Assembly (NCBI GenBank): GCA_902702965.1 | Contig: CACRXP010000002.1 | Coordinates: forward strand, 2,257,363 to 2,321,362 | Reading direction: 5' to 3' | Source: Spirometra erinaceieuropaei | Lineage: Eukaryota > Platyhelminthes > Cestoda > Diphyllobothriidea > Diphyllobothriidae | DNA: 64,000 nt | Shown: positions 35,416 to 46,439 of the stretch, piece by piece | Layout of the letters: every line of letters starts with the position of its first letter | How positions within the stretch are numbered: the first letter of the stretch is position 1 | Translations under genes and position numbers: made by a program | The notes under the pieces: model-generated | Databases searched by the model: none | What the model saw: the letters and a program-made list of their open reading frames with translations, nothing else | What the model was told of the DNA's origin: nothing

Positions 35416-35876
35416 TTCTTGTTACCACCCCGGCCGTGTTTGCGCCTTTGCACCCTTATGCACCAGATGGGCTCGGAGAACCGTATTAATATTTGATCGT
35501 TATCCTTGTCTGATTTTTTCGTTCTTGTCGTTTCAATTTCCCCAAAGGTCATTAGCTTTCATATTCGAAAAATTAAGTGCTCTTCTGCTGCCCTCATCGG
35601 CTCAGGCATTTGCGCAGCCAAACAGGCCAAATTCTTAGGAGCCAAGTTTTTCTTTTACAGGGTACGCTTGTCTTCATATGGCATTCCAGCTTTCACCCAA
35701 AATCATCGTTTTTCATTGGTATTCTGTGGTGGCTGTCAGTGTACTGCTGACTGCTTAGAGGAACTACGAACTTCCAGATCCACAATGTCCTTTGATGTAT
35801 CGCCGCCGTCGTCAGTATCATTATCGCTGTCCTATTTATCGACAAACTCTATGCAGATTTGTTGTTGCCTCCTCCT
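35416..35876 (+). other. Unassigned sequence before the assembly gap
   Basis: An acceptor-like TTTTTCTTTTACAG at 35647-35660 is followed by an open frame up to the gap. It could be a host exon, but nothing in the peptide is recognisable. Confidence 0.3.
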
Positions 35877-36112
35877 NNNNNNNNNNNNNNNNNNNNNNNN
35901 NNNNNNNNNNNNNNNNNNNNNNNNNNNNNNNNNNNNNNNNNNNNNNNNNNNNNNNNNNNNNNNNNNNNNNNNNNNNNNNNNNNNNNNNNNNNNNNNNNNN
36001 NNNNNNNNNNNNNNNNNNNNNNNNNNNNNNNNNNNNNNNNNNNNNNNNNNNNNNNNNNNNNNNNNNNNNNNNNNNNNNNNNNNNNNNNNNNNNNNNNNNN
36101 NNNNNNNNNNNN
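35877..36112. other. Assembly gap of 236 N
   Basis: Unsequenced run. ACC repeats directly follow it, so a low-complexity threonine-coding tract probably caused it. Frames that cross it are not evidence of coding. Confidence 0.99.
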
Positions 36113-36784
36113 ACCACCACCACCACCACCACTGCCCCAACGGCGGCCGCTCAGGCAGCCGTCTCGCACATCTCCGACCGCGACACAACAACCGGCAACA
36201 CCCCCGCCTCTCCTGACTCCAGCAATGAGAATCAGGACTACATCTGCCCTCACTGCGATCGCACCTTCACCTCACGTATCGTCCTGGTCGGTCATTTGCG
36301 AATCCATCGCACAGAGACCGGCGAACCAGTGCCTGAAGCACCAACCTACACCCACCGCACTCGCCTCCACTGCCCACACTGCCCTCGCACCTTCACGCAT
36401 CGCATGGGCCTTTTCGGCCACATGCGCATCCACGACAGCGGCCTTGACCGCACTCCCGACACACCCACTACATCCAACACATCCACCGTGCACACCCCCA
36501 CTCTCGTTCCATCCGTCCGCGACACCACCACCACCACCACCGCCTCCTCTGTAGCTGACACTGACACCGCCGACTTCTCATGCCCACACTGTCCACGCAC
36601 ATTCACCTCACGCATCGGCCTGGTCGGTCACTTGCGAATCCATCGCACAGAGACCGGAGAACCAGTGCCTGGAGCACCAACCTACACCCACCAAGCTCAT
36701 CTCAACTGTCCACACTGTCCTCGCACTTTCAGGCACCGCATGGGCCTATTCGGCCACATGCGCATCCACGACGACCTGCGGTAG
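36113..36784 (+). CDS. C2H2 zinc-finger C-terminal tail of an RTE-like retroelement protein (5' end lost in gap)
   Basis: Starts in a poly-Thr stretch and encodes four C2H2 fingers, each C-X2-C-X12-H-X3-H, in two pairs: CPHCDRTFTSRIVLVGHLRI/CPHCPRTFTHRMGLFGHMRI, a Thr-rich spacer, then the same pair again. The linker TGEPVPEAPTY replaces the usual TGEKP. It ends HMRIHDDLR-stop. From memory, tapeworm RTE-type reverse transcriptases carry exactly such paired fingers at the extreme C-terminus, so this is probably the end of a retroelement protein rather than a host transcription factor. The frame is intact here, and the reverse transcriptase is not visible upstream, so the copy is truncated or interrupted by the gap. 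Confidence 0.8.
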   Translation, partial: TTTTTTTAPTAAAQAAVSHISDRDTTTGNTPASPDSSNENQDYICPHCDRTFTSRIVLVGHLRIHRTETGEPVPEAPTYTHRTRLHCPHCPRTFTHRMGLFGHMRIHDSGLDRTPDTPTTSNTSTVHTPTLVPSVRDTTTTTTASSVADTDTADFSCPHCPRTFTSRIGLVGHLRIHRTETGEPVPGAPTYTHQAHLNCPHCPRTFRHRMGLFGHMRIHDDLR

Positions 36785-37002
36785 ACAACCGCCGGTTACA
36801 CCACACATCCACACACTCCCTACCCTCCTCCACCATCACCAACACACATCAACACTTACCCACCGCATGCACCAACTGCCACCTTCCACGCAAGTGGGAA
36901 GTGTGCATCTCGACTCGGTTTCCACGCGGCTTCGGCTGTACGGGTGATTTGAGTCCGAGACTATCCCGACACTTCAAGTGTCGTGGATAGGAAGGTTGCT
37001 GA
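36785..37002 (+). other. 3' flank of the zinc-finger frame
   Basis: C/A-rich sequence rich in CACAC and CCACC, probably the 3' untranslated part of the same element. No polyadenylation signal seen. Confidence 0.4.
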
Positions 37003-37862
37003 TTGATGCCCGCTCTCGGTTCACGCAGTTCGTCGCGTTGTGTGTGTGTGCTGTGTGGAGTGGCGGACTGGTGGACTGGGAATGGGCTGAAGCAGCACCT
37101 TCCACGGCCCTCTCACGCAAGTGAGAGACACGCCGTTCAACCCCGTTGTGCGAAATCCTGGTGTTTGTGTGTGTATGGGGGGCCAGGTCGTGCTGTGGCG
37201 CGCGCAGTCACGGCCAGTCGACCGTGGCAGCCACCGCGCCCATCCACCACTCTAGTTTGCCGACCGGCTCGGACGGCGGCTGGGGTGTGGGAATGGGAAG
37301 GGAGAGTGAGGTCGACGACTCAGCGCACTTTTTCCTCACTATAATCAATCTGACGCGCTTGAAGCTATCACGGTGCGCTAAAAGCCGTGGCTTGAAAGGT
37401 TGCCAACTGACGGGGTACCTTGGACCTCCTCCTTAACGGGAGGCGGTCTAAGAGTCAGGCTGCAATGGCTCCTTTTTAATGTGGCCTTTATGGCATTCCC
37501 ACCACAGTGTGGGATCCGAGCCAGGCGTTGGCGGCACGCCTAGGTGCGGCTTCGGCCGTGCCAGCCTCCAAATGTCTGTTGTGTTGGTTGAAATCCTGGT
37601 TATTTGTTGTGTGGATCAGGGGGTGTGGTGGAACGCCAAGGCGAGGATCCGTCCGAGCCATCCACCTGCGGCCTCCCTCGTCTCCGGTCTTCTTGACTCT
37701 GTCTTGACACCGGGCCCAGGCGGGGGAGGAGGAGAGAGTGTAGGTAGATGCAGGGCAAGTCTACTGGCACTATAAACCCCTGCGCAAGTCACCGTCCCTG
37801 CCCCAACCTGCTGTGGGGCACACGGTGGACATCATTGAAATCGATGGTCGAACTGTCATAGC
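37003..37862 (+). repeat. G1 repeat, two copies in tandem
   Basis: One partial unit (37020-37440, with GTGTGTGCTGTGTGGAGTGG) is followed by a fuller one (37490-37862) with CACGCCTAGGTGCGGCTTCG, TGTCTTGACACCGGGCCCAGG and GGGCACACGGTGGACATCATT. Confidence 0.7.
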
Positions 37863-38915
37863 CTTGTTTTCTTAAAAAAAACGCCAGGAATAATAACGTA
37901 CTCTAGAAATAAATCAAGTTGAATACCGATGACTCAGATTTGTCCGATCTTCTTTCCAAAACATTCCTCCACAAATCACAACGCTGGATTCGAATCTTCT
38001 GAATCAGCAGACTGTCAAGGTTGCATAAGTACGGCGGAGCATAACATAGTAGCCCGGTCCTAAATGATTCTGAAACTGCCGAAATTTTGACTTCTTGTTT
38101 AGCATGCTTAACAAATAACCAAATGGTTTTTGACTGAGCACAGTTCCAGATATCTGCGTGCATTACACTCAGAAAATATAACTTTTTATTCATTGAGCAT
38201 TTATTTCTGGTAAATTCGGCGTCCGTGGAGGGCCGACGTGCAAAATTAACGGGGAGTCGTTAGTGACGGAAAACTCGAAATATTAATCTGACTGTCGTTT
38301 GCTTTTGTGTTTCCCTTGTCGCTCTTAAATGCCGGTCTACTGCGGGCGCGGGTAAAAAGGGCTGCTGCATACGGTGAACCTCGTCGAAATTGACCGTCGA
38401 TATCAGTAAGTGGCTGTGAATGTTGAGACCTGCAGAAACGGCCTCAATCCACCACTACAATTCGTTCAAAGTGTTAGAGAGGCCATCCCTTTTCGTCACT
38501 TCGCATTACGGAAAGCTCGCCAACTTGCGTTGTTTTGGTTTTAGCGTCTTATTCGTCTGAATGCCGATTTGGACAAAACAGTTGGTTAATCAGCATAGTT
38601 GGTTGAGAAGCCTGTCGGAGTAGGTTTGTTGTTCAAGAAAGTTTTAACGTAACGGAAGTAATACCAACAAACACAAGTTAGTTTTAGATTATAAAACGTC
38701 ATCAGCCTCAGGTTTGCAGGACCCAGGGTTCAAATACTCGAATTTTTGGTAACTGAGCGTTTTCACGCCCAGCCCTCTACAACTGAGCTTCGGTCCCGTA
38801 GTCCTGTCGACTGTGGTCGGGAATATTAACTTTCTTAAGTGGTGCGCTCACGAATGAAGTTGCGAGGCATGTTTGTTCCTCACAGATAATCACCTAGTGG
38901 CCAGTAGCGACACAG
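37863..38915. other. Unassigned sequence
   Basis: No exon or clear repeat. A GGGTTCAAATACTCG near 38728 resembles a B box but has no partner A box. Confidence 0.35.
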
Positions 38916-38924
38916 AGGAATAAA

Positions 38925-39030
38925 TACGGACAAAACAAGGGAGGCCAGAGCGGTCATTTCTGATTTATTTACCATCATTATCCTTTCGTAACCAACCACA
39001 GATTTTCAGAGCCTGCGATCTGAACTCCGT
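38925..39030 (-). mobile_element. Degraded SINE S1
   Basis: ACAAGGGAGGCCAGAGCGGTCATTTCTGATTTATT follows the S1 body, then a weak B-box region GATCTGAACTCCG. Confidence 0.55.
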
Positions 39031-39737
39031 ATTCTCCCTCCATTGAGCGTTCTATGTCCAAGCCTTTTTTGCTTTTGTTCTCTGAGATTTCGTGATCGGG
39101 CCGTGGGATTACTTCTGGCAGGCAAATACAAGAAGACGGACAACGTTCTTGGACGCGCAAAATTTTCTCAAATACTGAAATTCAGTCTTAAAGCGTGTCC
39201 CACATCTGACGGATATATCTACGAGAAAGCAAGACACATGCCAATAAGTTGAGCAGTTTCCAAACTTCTAGTGGGCGCTGTATTACAAAGGATGTAGTCA
39301 TTGCCGTTCCAAAACCAGAGACCGTAATTCCGAACCGAGTAGTTTGATAGTCTATTCGTCGCCCCTGAAAATTGGGTTGATTTTCAAGTAATGTATCCGA
39401 GCCGAACGAGACGTTTACTTTAGTGGGTGCCCCTGCTATGTCAAGAACGCTTCGGGAGCAGTCACTGGCCTTCTCAGCACAATCCACGTCGTGATCACAT
39501 ATCGATCGGAGGTCATCACGCGACTCCAGGTAGTGAAGTCAAAAGATCAACGTCTGAATTCAATTACCGGATCTGGTTCAACTGCAGACAGAAAATAGTG
39601 GTGACGAAATGCGGGCGGCTGGACACGTCGAGGGCGAAAAAGTGGCGCAAAATCTCAATTGGCGAATCACACGCATAGGTACAGTAAAGGATAAGAATTT
39701 GCAGGCTCAAAATCCTTGAAAGAGTTAACAACGGTAA

Positions 39738-39837
39738 GGACCATCACCTTCATCTCCCCCCGGCCCCGAGTTGAAAAATAAACTCGGTGACACCGTCACA
39801 GCCTATACGACACTTAGACCACCTGAAAGCTTGAATG
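39738..39837 (+). repeat. Direct repeat flanking FB1, left
   Basis: About 100 bases, ACCATCACCTTCATCTCCCC...CTTGAATGTA, repeated with changes at 40414-40515. Confidence 0.75.
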
Positions 39838-39839
39838 TA

Positions 39840-40412
39840 CAGTAGATGTGCTAACTCATGAAATGTTAGCCGAAATTCTAAAATGCGCTTTCGATTCGAA
39901 AAGATTAAGTAGGTAGGGTAGTAATATTAATCAACTTGCAGCATGGTCTTAGGATAATTTAGTTACTTCAGGACGCCAACTTTTGGACGAACCTCTTTCT
40001 GCCCGCCTGCAGAAGTTACACTCAAGCAAAAAATTCCTACCGAATAAGTATGAGTTTTTCACTGATTTTCGATGTCCTTATAAATTTAAACCCATTTCAT
40101 AGAAAACATATATGAACAAATTCATTCCTTTACGCACTTGGTGGAAACTTACGTCCTCTTTGAAGAACAGGTATAATTCGGCTTTAAGAAGTTTTCTATT
40201 GTAAGATTTTTTTGAGACCGTGAAATGCCCATTCATAAAGCATCGTGTCTCCGTATTTGATAATTTTGCTTGTAAAGTTTACAATAGGGTTTAAATCCAC
40301 TGTCAAATTTCATGAACTGCACACGACTTTATCTTAATAGCTTTTAAAAGTGTGTGATTTTCGGTAGACAGAAAATGTGTTGTTTGTAGATTGAATGCAA
40401 TTGTAACAGCAT
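39840..40412 (+). mobile_element. Foldback element FB1, left-half copy
   Basis: Starts TA-CAGTAGATGTGCTAACTCAT and follows the full element to GCAATTGTAACAGCATG, corresponding to 58325-58345. The right arm is missing. Confidence 0.65.
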
Positions 40413-40413
40413 G

Positions 40414-40515
40414 AACCATCATCCTTTATCTCCCCCGCCCCCGAGTTGAAAAATAAACTCAGCGACACCGCTCCAGCCTATGCGGTACTTAGACCTCCTG
40501 GAAGTTTGAACGTAG
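40414..40515 (+). repeat. Direct repeat flanking FB1, right
   Basis: Partner of 39738-39837. Both carry CCCCGAGTTGAAAAATAAAC. Confidence 0.75.
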
Positions 40516-43080
40516 CTTAACTTCGGAAACTAAATTTAAGCGCCTACTTGCTAAGTTATAGTCACTCCAGTTTCTAGCTCAGGTGATGTACTTGCGAGAT
40601 GTAGGGATTCCGGCGATTTTGACAAAGCAAATATTACGTACCCAACAAAAACCAGCAGATAATAACGGGACCTGTAAAACATTAGGCTTAAAATCCAACA
40701 TCAGCCGTATCCTCTAATTAGTGCAGCCTAAAGTCTGCCTTTCTCCATTTGTCTTTGCTTCGGATGACGAAGTCGAATATAGATTAAAGACAAGGGGCTG
40801 ATTATGTTCTAGCTTCAAGAAGAAAACTACATGTCCTCTGGGTTACCAACTGGATCTCATATTTGCACATGCTATCTGTCGAATTCACGAGTGTTTTTAG
40901 CAGCCGTGCATTTAGGCTTGATTAAAACACTCCAGCAATGGACGTGTAGGAACGGGAACCATTGCTGTAGAGATGCACCGAGAAGATAAACAGGGTGACC
41001 TATGCCGTAGTTCAATCTAATTAGCGTTATCTTCAGCACTAGACAGACTCTGTAAGTTGAATCATCTTTGGTTTTTGTGGAGGGTCTCGTCGTCGTTGGG
41101 GCTGGGCAGTCTGTCTGGAGAGCAGAAATAGGCCTAACCAGCCGTTTTTGTTTCGCAAAATGAGTAAGGCCTGATCGCTCGCCCATACATAACTTCAGGC
41201 CGTCGCTCAAAAGTGGTTCGCAAGGCCAGCACGCTGCGTAGGAACAATGCTTGTTGATATTGACGTCAATGTGGGTCATTATGAAAATGTTCTCAGTATC
41301 GGCGGAAGTGCACTAGTACTCAAAAATACAAATGAGAAACGGGTGCCAGAAAATTTGGCTTGAGTTTTGAAAACCGAATTGTCATTGTCTGCGACTCCGA
41401 CAGACCAGTATATCCCCTTCCTTGTCTTATTATCTAACTGAAAAATTATCATTCCTGCATATATTCAGTAGCCCGACTCATGAAATTTGATGACGGAATG
41501 TAGGTGGGCCGCATTTAGGTATTTATTCGCTTGGCTCGTTCCGGAAAAGGTCCTTTTTGCAGGCAGATTATGTTTATAAATAATTGTAACAGTTGAAACG
41601 TTCAAAAACCCGAGAGGACATAAGAGTAACACTATATTCGGGCACTTTCCTATGCTAATAGCTGCCCTAGACAAAGTTTGCGCATACTTGCGCGCTTTTC
41701 TATGAAAGGAGAGGATTTTAAACTCGAAAGTCTTACTAAACAGAACTTGCTACATATAAAGATTGGGCAGACTTCATGGATTTCTGAAACTCAAGTTTAC
41801 TTATATACAGTGACTTAGGATGCTTTCGGAATTTTCACTTTTTTAAGAAGCCGTTATTTTTAGACGACATAATAACACTTTTATTATATATTTTGTTTTC
41901 AATTCCCTAAAACCCTTTCATTTGCGCCGGTTTGCAAGTGAGTAGACATGTTTTTAAAGTTAAGCGTACTTCATGAGATAAGATAACTACTGCATTTCCT
42001 TGAAGAGGGAATTTTTTCGACAATGATAATAATAATAAATGGAGACGGCGAGTCCAAAATGTGCAATAAAGCACTTTGCTTCGGGGACTTTCACTGGAAC
42101 GAAGCTTACTAAGATTTACATTTGGTCTGAGGTCTCATAAATGATTTTTTGAAACGATAGACTTACCGTTGTTTGCGTAATGCAGAACATAAAAGACGGC
42201 AACTCTCATGTTAGTTTACCCGTTGGCTGTCTAGTGCCTTCACAGGTGAAGGGTATTTGACCGGCCATTCACTGGTTGAGAGCATCGTGAAATAATCGGA
42301 AATCAAATGGCTGCGTACTGTAAATTGACAATTTCGTAAGGCGGTTGTCGATTACTAAGCTGAAAAATCGGCTACACGCTAAAGAGTCAAAGTGGGTAAT
42401 ATTAGGAAATGACATATTTCTTCATCCCAACCATAACCGCACTTGAGTGTCCGCCAAACGTCCAGGGGGTCTACATATCTTCTCTCTATCCCCTCACGTT
42501 CTCGCCTCCAGACTTGTCTAGGATCATCGTTTGCTTAGAAATAAACCCTACCTCTTAAAAGAAGGAAGGCTCAAGCTATAGTGCAGTTATGACGAAAAAA
42601 TAAATAGTAAGGGATTTATAAATTCGCGCAAAATGTTGGCTGAAAATTTAGAATTTCAACTGCGATAGACTTGGCTACTTACGGAGAATACGCAGTAGGA
42701 AGCAACTTTTGCCGCGACTACGACCTCTGAGGAGAATTAGCCCAAATAAGCATGGGTTTACGTCCGAGTCCGTGAATAGTGGAGCCGACTAAAATAGTTC
42801 TCAGACAGGGAAACTGCTCGCTGGAACAGACTCACCATGTTGTTAAGGTTTTGGACAGCTTGGCCGGCTCTCCATTTTGAAAGGGTTTAGCGCCGAAAAT
42901 TGACTAGAAGTTCAAATGACTGGCCGCGTTCATTGGCCATAAACTGACCAGTTCTTCTTATTTTGTTGCGTCAGCCTTTTAGCAGATGTTTACGAGGCTT
43001 GACGGCCGCTTGCGTTAGATTTCGTCACCTCGATAAAGGGTTCTCGAAACTCTGCTTCTCCTTCGGGTGAGTTCCTCGCG
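40516..43080. other. Unassigned sequence
   Basis: A short FB1-like head, CAGTAGCCCGACTCATGAAAT, at 41468 is the only hint of an element. The 135-codon minus frame at 40872-41279 has no recognisable content. Confidence 0.35.
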
Positions 43081-43149
43081 GGGTGGTGTCTGCTCGGTTT
43101 TTCTAGATTTGGTGCAGTCATTTTGTCCCGATCTTTATAATGAAGCAAG

Positions 43150-43230
43150 ATTTTCTAAGCTAACAGAAGATCTAGATGCCTGTTGATAGGGCTGGAATCT
43201 GAATATCCCGCCACAAGTAAGAGTCGTCCT
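43150..43230 (-). mobile_element. Small fragment of a Penelope-like GIY-YIG C-terminus
   Basis: The minus-strand frame ends GYSDSSPINRHLDLLLA-stop, matching the SINRHIDL/SVNRFIDLAPA signature seen at 46800 and 7200. Upstream residues do not align. Confidence 0.45.
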
Positions 43231-44180
43231 GTTTGCGAAGTCCCTTGGCCCAAAATGGTCAATCCTTGAACGTCAGAAGTGTGAGTTGGGTCTGATCTCC
43301 GAGTTGCCGGTTTTTGTTCACAAAGACGGGTGTGAAATTCACGCCCACTTTCCCCCCCCCCCGTAGTCGCAGCCCCTATTGCTGCAGCATATTTAGTAGA
43401 AAATCGCCGAGGCATCGGTAGGTGACAGTCTGTCCTTGGAGTGTATTACAGGGCGATGAATTGTTGCTTTGAGTCGATGGGCTATGGTCGGTTTTCCGCA
43501 TCAAACAGCTTGAACATGGAGAGCCGACCAAGCTATCTGACACATTAGCAACAGAGCAAATCTGGTTCTGCGAATACCTTCTTTTTCTCAGATCATCATC
43601 CCGAAACTCATCCTTGCGAATCTAAACCGGACTTATTTGTCAACAGCGGAAACTCGCTATAGTCCGAAATTAAAGCAATTAATGACTTTTTTCTCAACAG
43701 AGACCGCGAGAAATTGGGAAACTGACGCAACCGGTGGAGTCGAATAGCTGATCATCCTAATTCTCACCCGGTTCTGTACCAGTCATTCCGTATTGTGGCA
43801 CAACTTTCACGTATCGTACCAATTTCCCAATTACTGACGGTTCTGTTGGGAAGATACTTGTTACTTGTTTATCTTTTTTGCAGACACTAAAAAAACATGT
43901 GTGCAATGAGTGCAGACAGCTGACATCCACCCATGTTTTTGAAGCAAGCATACACAGCAGAATTTATTGGAACCAACAGCTTTCGCGACAGAAACGTAGA
44001 CAGATCTGGCGCAAGGTTAGCGCAGACCACACCAGAGACTGCCAAGTGCGCGTTCAAAAAAGTCGATTTATTGCCGTACACCTAAAACAGTCCCGAAAAG
44101 GACAGGTGACCTGGTGTGTTGAAAGCAAATGTGATAGAGACAAAAAAAAAACAATCTGCCGCAAGATCAACTTCATTTAA
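43231..44180. other. Unassigned sequence
   Basis: An acceptor-like TTTATCTTTTTTGCAG at 43868-43883 precedes an open frame to 44180, but the peptide is not recognisable. Confidence 0.3.
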
Positions 44181-44181
44181 A

Positions 44182-44405
44182 CATGGAACACTTGGGACAT
44201 GAACATGGAAGTCCCACCTGGAAGTGTGCGAGCAAGTATGCCTTACGAGTCTTCATGAAAGCGTTGAAAGTTTTTGCCACTGTAAATCAGAGAAAGATTT
44301 GTCCTCATAAAGAAGCTTCCGCGCAGAGAGCAGAGTCGATCATGGAACACTTGGGACATGGACTTGGAAGTCCCACGTGGAAGTATGTGAGCAATTATGT
44401 TTTAC
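44182..44405 (+). repeat. 66-base duplication
   Basis: CATGGAACACTTGGGACATG...TTACG occurs at 44182-44248 and again at 44340-44405 with about eight differences. Both lie in one 108-codon frame, so the peptide repeats too, but coding is unproven. Confidence 0.75.
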
Positions 44406-44993
44406 GTCGCCCCTCTGACGTTATCTGCTGGGTTAATTACTTATCATGGAATCATCCTGATGTTGGCGTTCGGTCCCGACAACATGCCCGACTGGGAAGC
44501 GAAACATGACGTGAATGGATACACTCACCCACTGGTCCACAGGAGCATTGTATTTTGACCCCAAAACATGCCGAGGCTTCTTCCTGTGCGCACTTTTTTG
44601 GGGTGTCGCTATCACGTCGACTGTCAGTTGGATGACGAAGGACTCGGGCGTCTCCAATGCGAAAAACCTAGTCATACTGGCGATCTTGTGTTCTTTTCTT
44701 TTCGCGAAAACAGACTATGTAGTTGCTCATCACATAGATCTGCGCTTTCGTTCAATAGATTGCTCCGCCGTCTCATTTCCTTCTACCTGGACAAGTGTGC
44801 GACCGAAATACTTTTGCCAAAGTTAGTTGAAAAGCTGAATCTAACTGCCCTGGATTCATTTCCGACCCCAGGAGGAAAATTCACTCGCTGTTGTAGATGT
44901 ACGTACTTGGTGGTGAGGGTGAGGGCCGTTTCTTTGATCAGATCATGTAGTGCCTTCGTCCATTACTGACTCTTGCGAATCGCGCAAAGCTAG

Positions 44994-45509
44994 TTAAACC
45001 CCAACAAAATACCTCAGGGGTTTGATTTTACGATTAGGTACATCAGCTGTATGGGCATAATGACCATCTTTGCAAATAGGGAACATTCGTCTATGTGAAA
45101 GTTGAAAGTTTTGAAAAAACAGTCCCCGGTAGGTTTCTGGATGATTTTTATACGTCTTATTACAGCGAATGCTGCACAACTTCTCCGTCTTCTCAGCAAC
45201 CATCCGGTCGCTCACAAAAGGACCCCCATGGGGACACTCTTCAGACAAATTCAGAATCACTGCAGCCATCCGGAAGAAGAAACACGCGATGCCCCGATAC
45301 CTCCGCGACCAGTTTGTGCGAAATTGCTGCACAAAGGCGTTTGTAAGCCGATACCTGCATGCCCGCTTCAGTCCCTGAGAGGTTTCTGGATGATTTTTAT
45401 ACGACTTATTACTGTGAATGCCACACAACTTCTTTTTCACAGCGACCATCCGGTCGCTCACCAAAGAAGCCCTGTAAGGACGCTCTTTGAACAAATTCAA
45501 AACCACCAC
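44994..45509 (-). CDS. Unidentified 171-codon frame with a duplicated ~47-residue unit
   Basis: On the minus strand a frame stays open through two copies of a unit of about 160 bases (45372-45525 and 45122-45295). The shared peptide pattern is VSDRMVA, KLC-I, NK-YKNHPET and GL. The opposite strand also reads through one copy but has a stop in the other. It has no signal peptide or known motif. It may be a genuine small gene fragment or a repeat open by chance. Confidence 0.35.
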   Translation of the reverse strand: MVVLNLFKERPYRASLVSDRMVAVKKKLCGIHSNKSYKNHPETSQGLKRACRYRLTNAFVQQFRTNWSRRYRGIACFFFRMAAVILNLSEECPHGGPFVSDRMVAEKTEKLCSIRCNKTYKNHPETYRGLFFQNFQLSHRRMFPICKDGHYAHTADVPNRKIKPLRYFVGV

Positions 45510-45525
45510 TGCAATCCTCAGGACT
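45122..45525. repeat. ~160-base direct duplication
   Basis: GGTTTCTGGATGATTTTTAT...CCATCCGGTCGCTCAC occurs twice, 250 bases apart start to start. Confidence 0.8.
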
Positions 45526-45599
45526 GGGTGTCAGAAGTGAACAAAGGCACGAAACAAAGGCATGCGTAGTATAAGTGTGGAAATCAGGAACTGGGTAAA

Positions 45600-46080
45600 T
45601 CCCAGGGGGCAGTTTGATTCCCTGCATCGTATCCCCTGCCCAAACTGTCCCTGTAATTACACAGGCCGGATTAAGCACATGCTCGAATCGCGCACATACG
45701 AAATCACAAGTGACTACCCCCCCCCTTTGAAGGAGGTCAGGAGTTTAACTTAGAAGTCGACAAGATCGTTGTTCATTCCGGAAGCAAAAGAAATGAAGAA
45801 TTGTTTGTAGCCCGTACCTCTGATGAGAATCCAGTATACCGACATACTAATTTATCGCGAGCATGAAGAGAGTTGCGCAGTCACCTTCAGACTTTCAGCA
45901 CTAGTCGTTAGTTGGCTACTGACCTACATGATTGTGCCCTGCTCCATCGCTGGTACCATCTATGATGAGAGACACCTCTGTGGGGTCGAACGTTCAGGAA
46001 AATATACAGATGGTTCCGTTGTACGACCAGCCTCCTTCTTCCCTACTGGCACTTATAGCCACGAATTCTAGAGTATGGAG
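45600..46080 (+). mobile_element. Decayed Penelope-like GIY-YIG fragment and terminal repeat
   Basis: 45619-45700 reads FDSLHRIPCPNCPCNYTGRI, the start of a GIY-YIG domain. 45776-45930 aligns with the C-terminal block of copy A (SDENPVYRHTNLSRA). 45950-46010 is where the hammerhead motif should be, but the core is eroded (CTATGATGAGAGA). Confidence 0.55.
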
Positions 46081-46439
46081 GAGACTTGAGGCCGGTATTC
46101 AGCTTTCTCCAAAGAATCCCCATTCTGGGATCGATTTCTAACACCACAATTATTATATAGACAAAACGCACCTGATGCTTTTGCAGGTAAACTTCGCTCT
46201 CCTCAGCAACTTGAGAAGTATTAGAGCGCTATCTAATTCAAAAATGCCTGTTACGAACTACTGTAAGAATTAATGAGACTAGGCCGGACGGGTCCTTTAA
46301 AAACCGAAAAGAACCTTGTTTCGGGGAATTTTGTTGAAGTGTGGTGCCCTAGAGAAAAGTCCTGAGGAATGGCGTTGTTGTATAACATTTCCGAGAAACT
46401 CGACCAACTTTAGAAAAACACCAAAATCAGCAGTAAAGC

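Noticed and set aside
35506..36253. Long open frames crossing the N run
   Set aside because: They are open only because N translates as X; no evidence on either side links them, apart from the zinc-finger frame after 36113.
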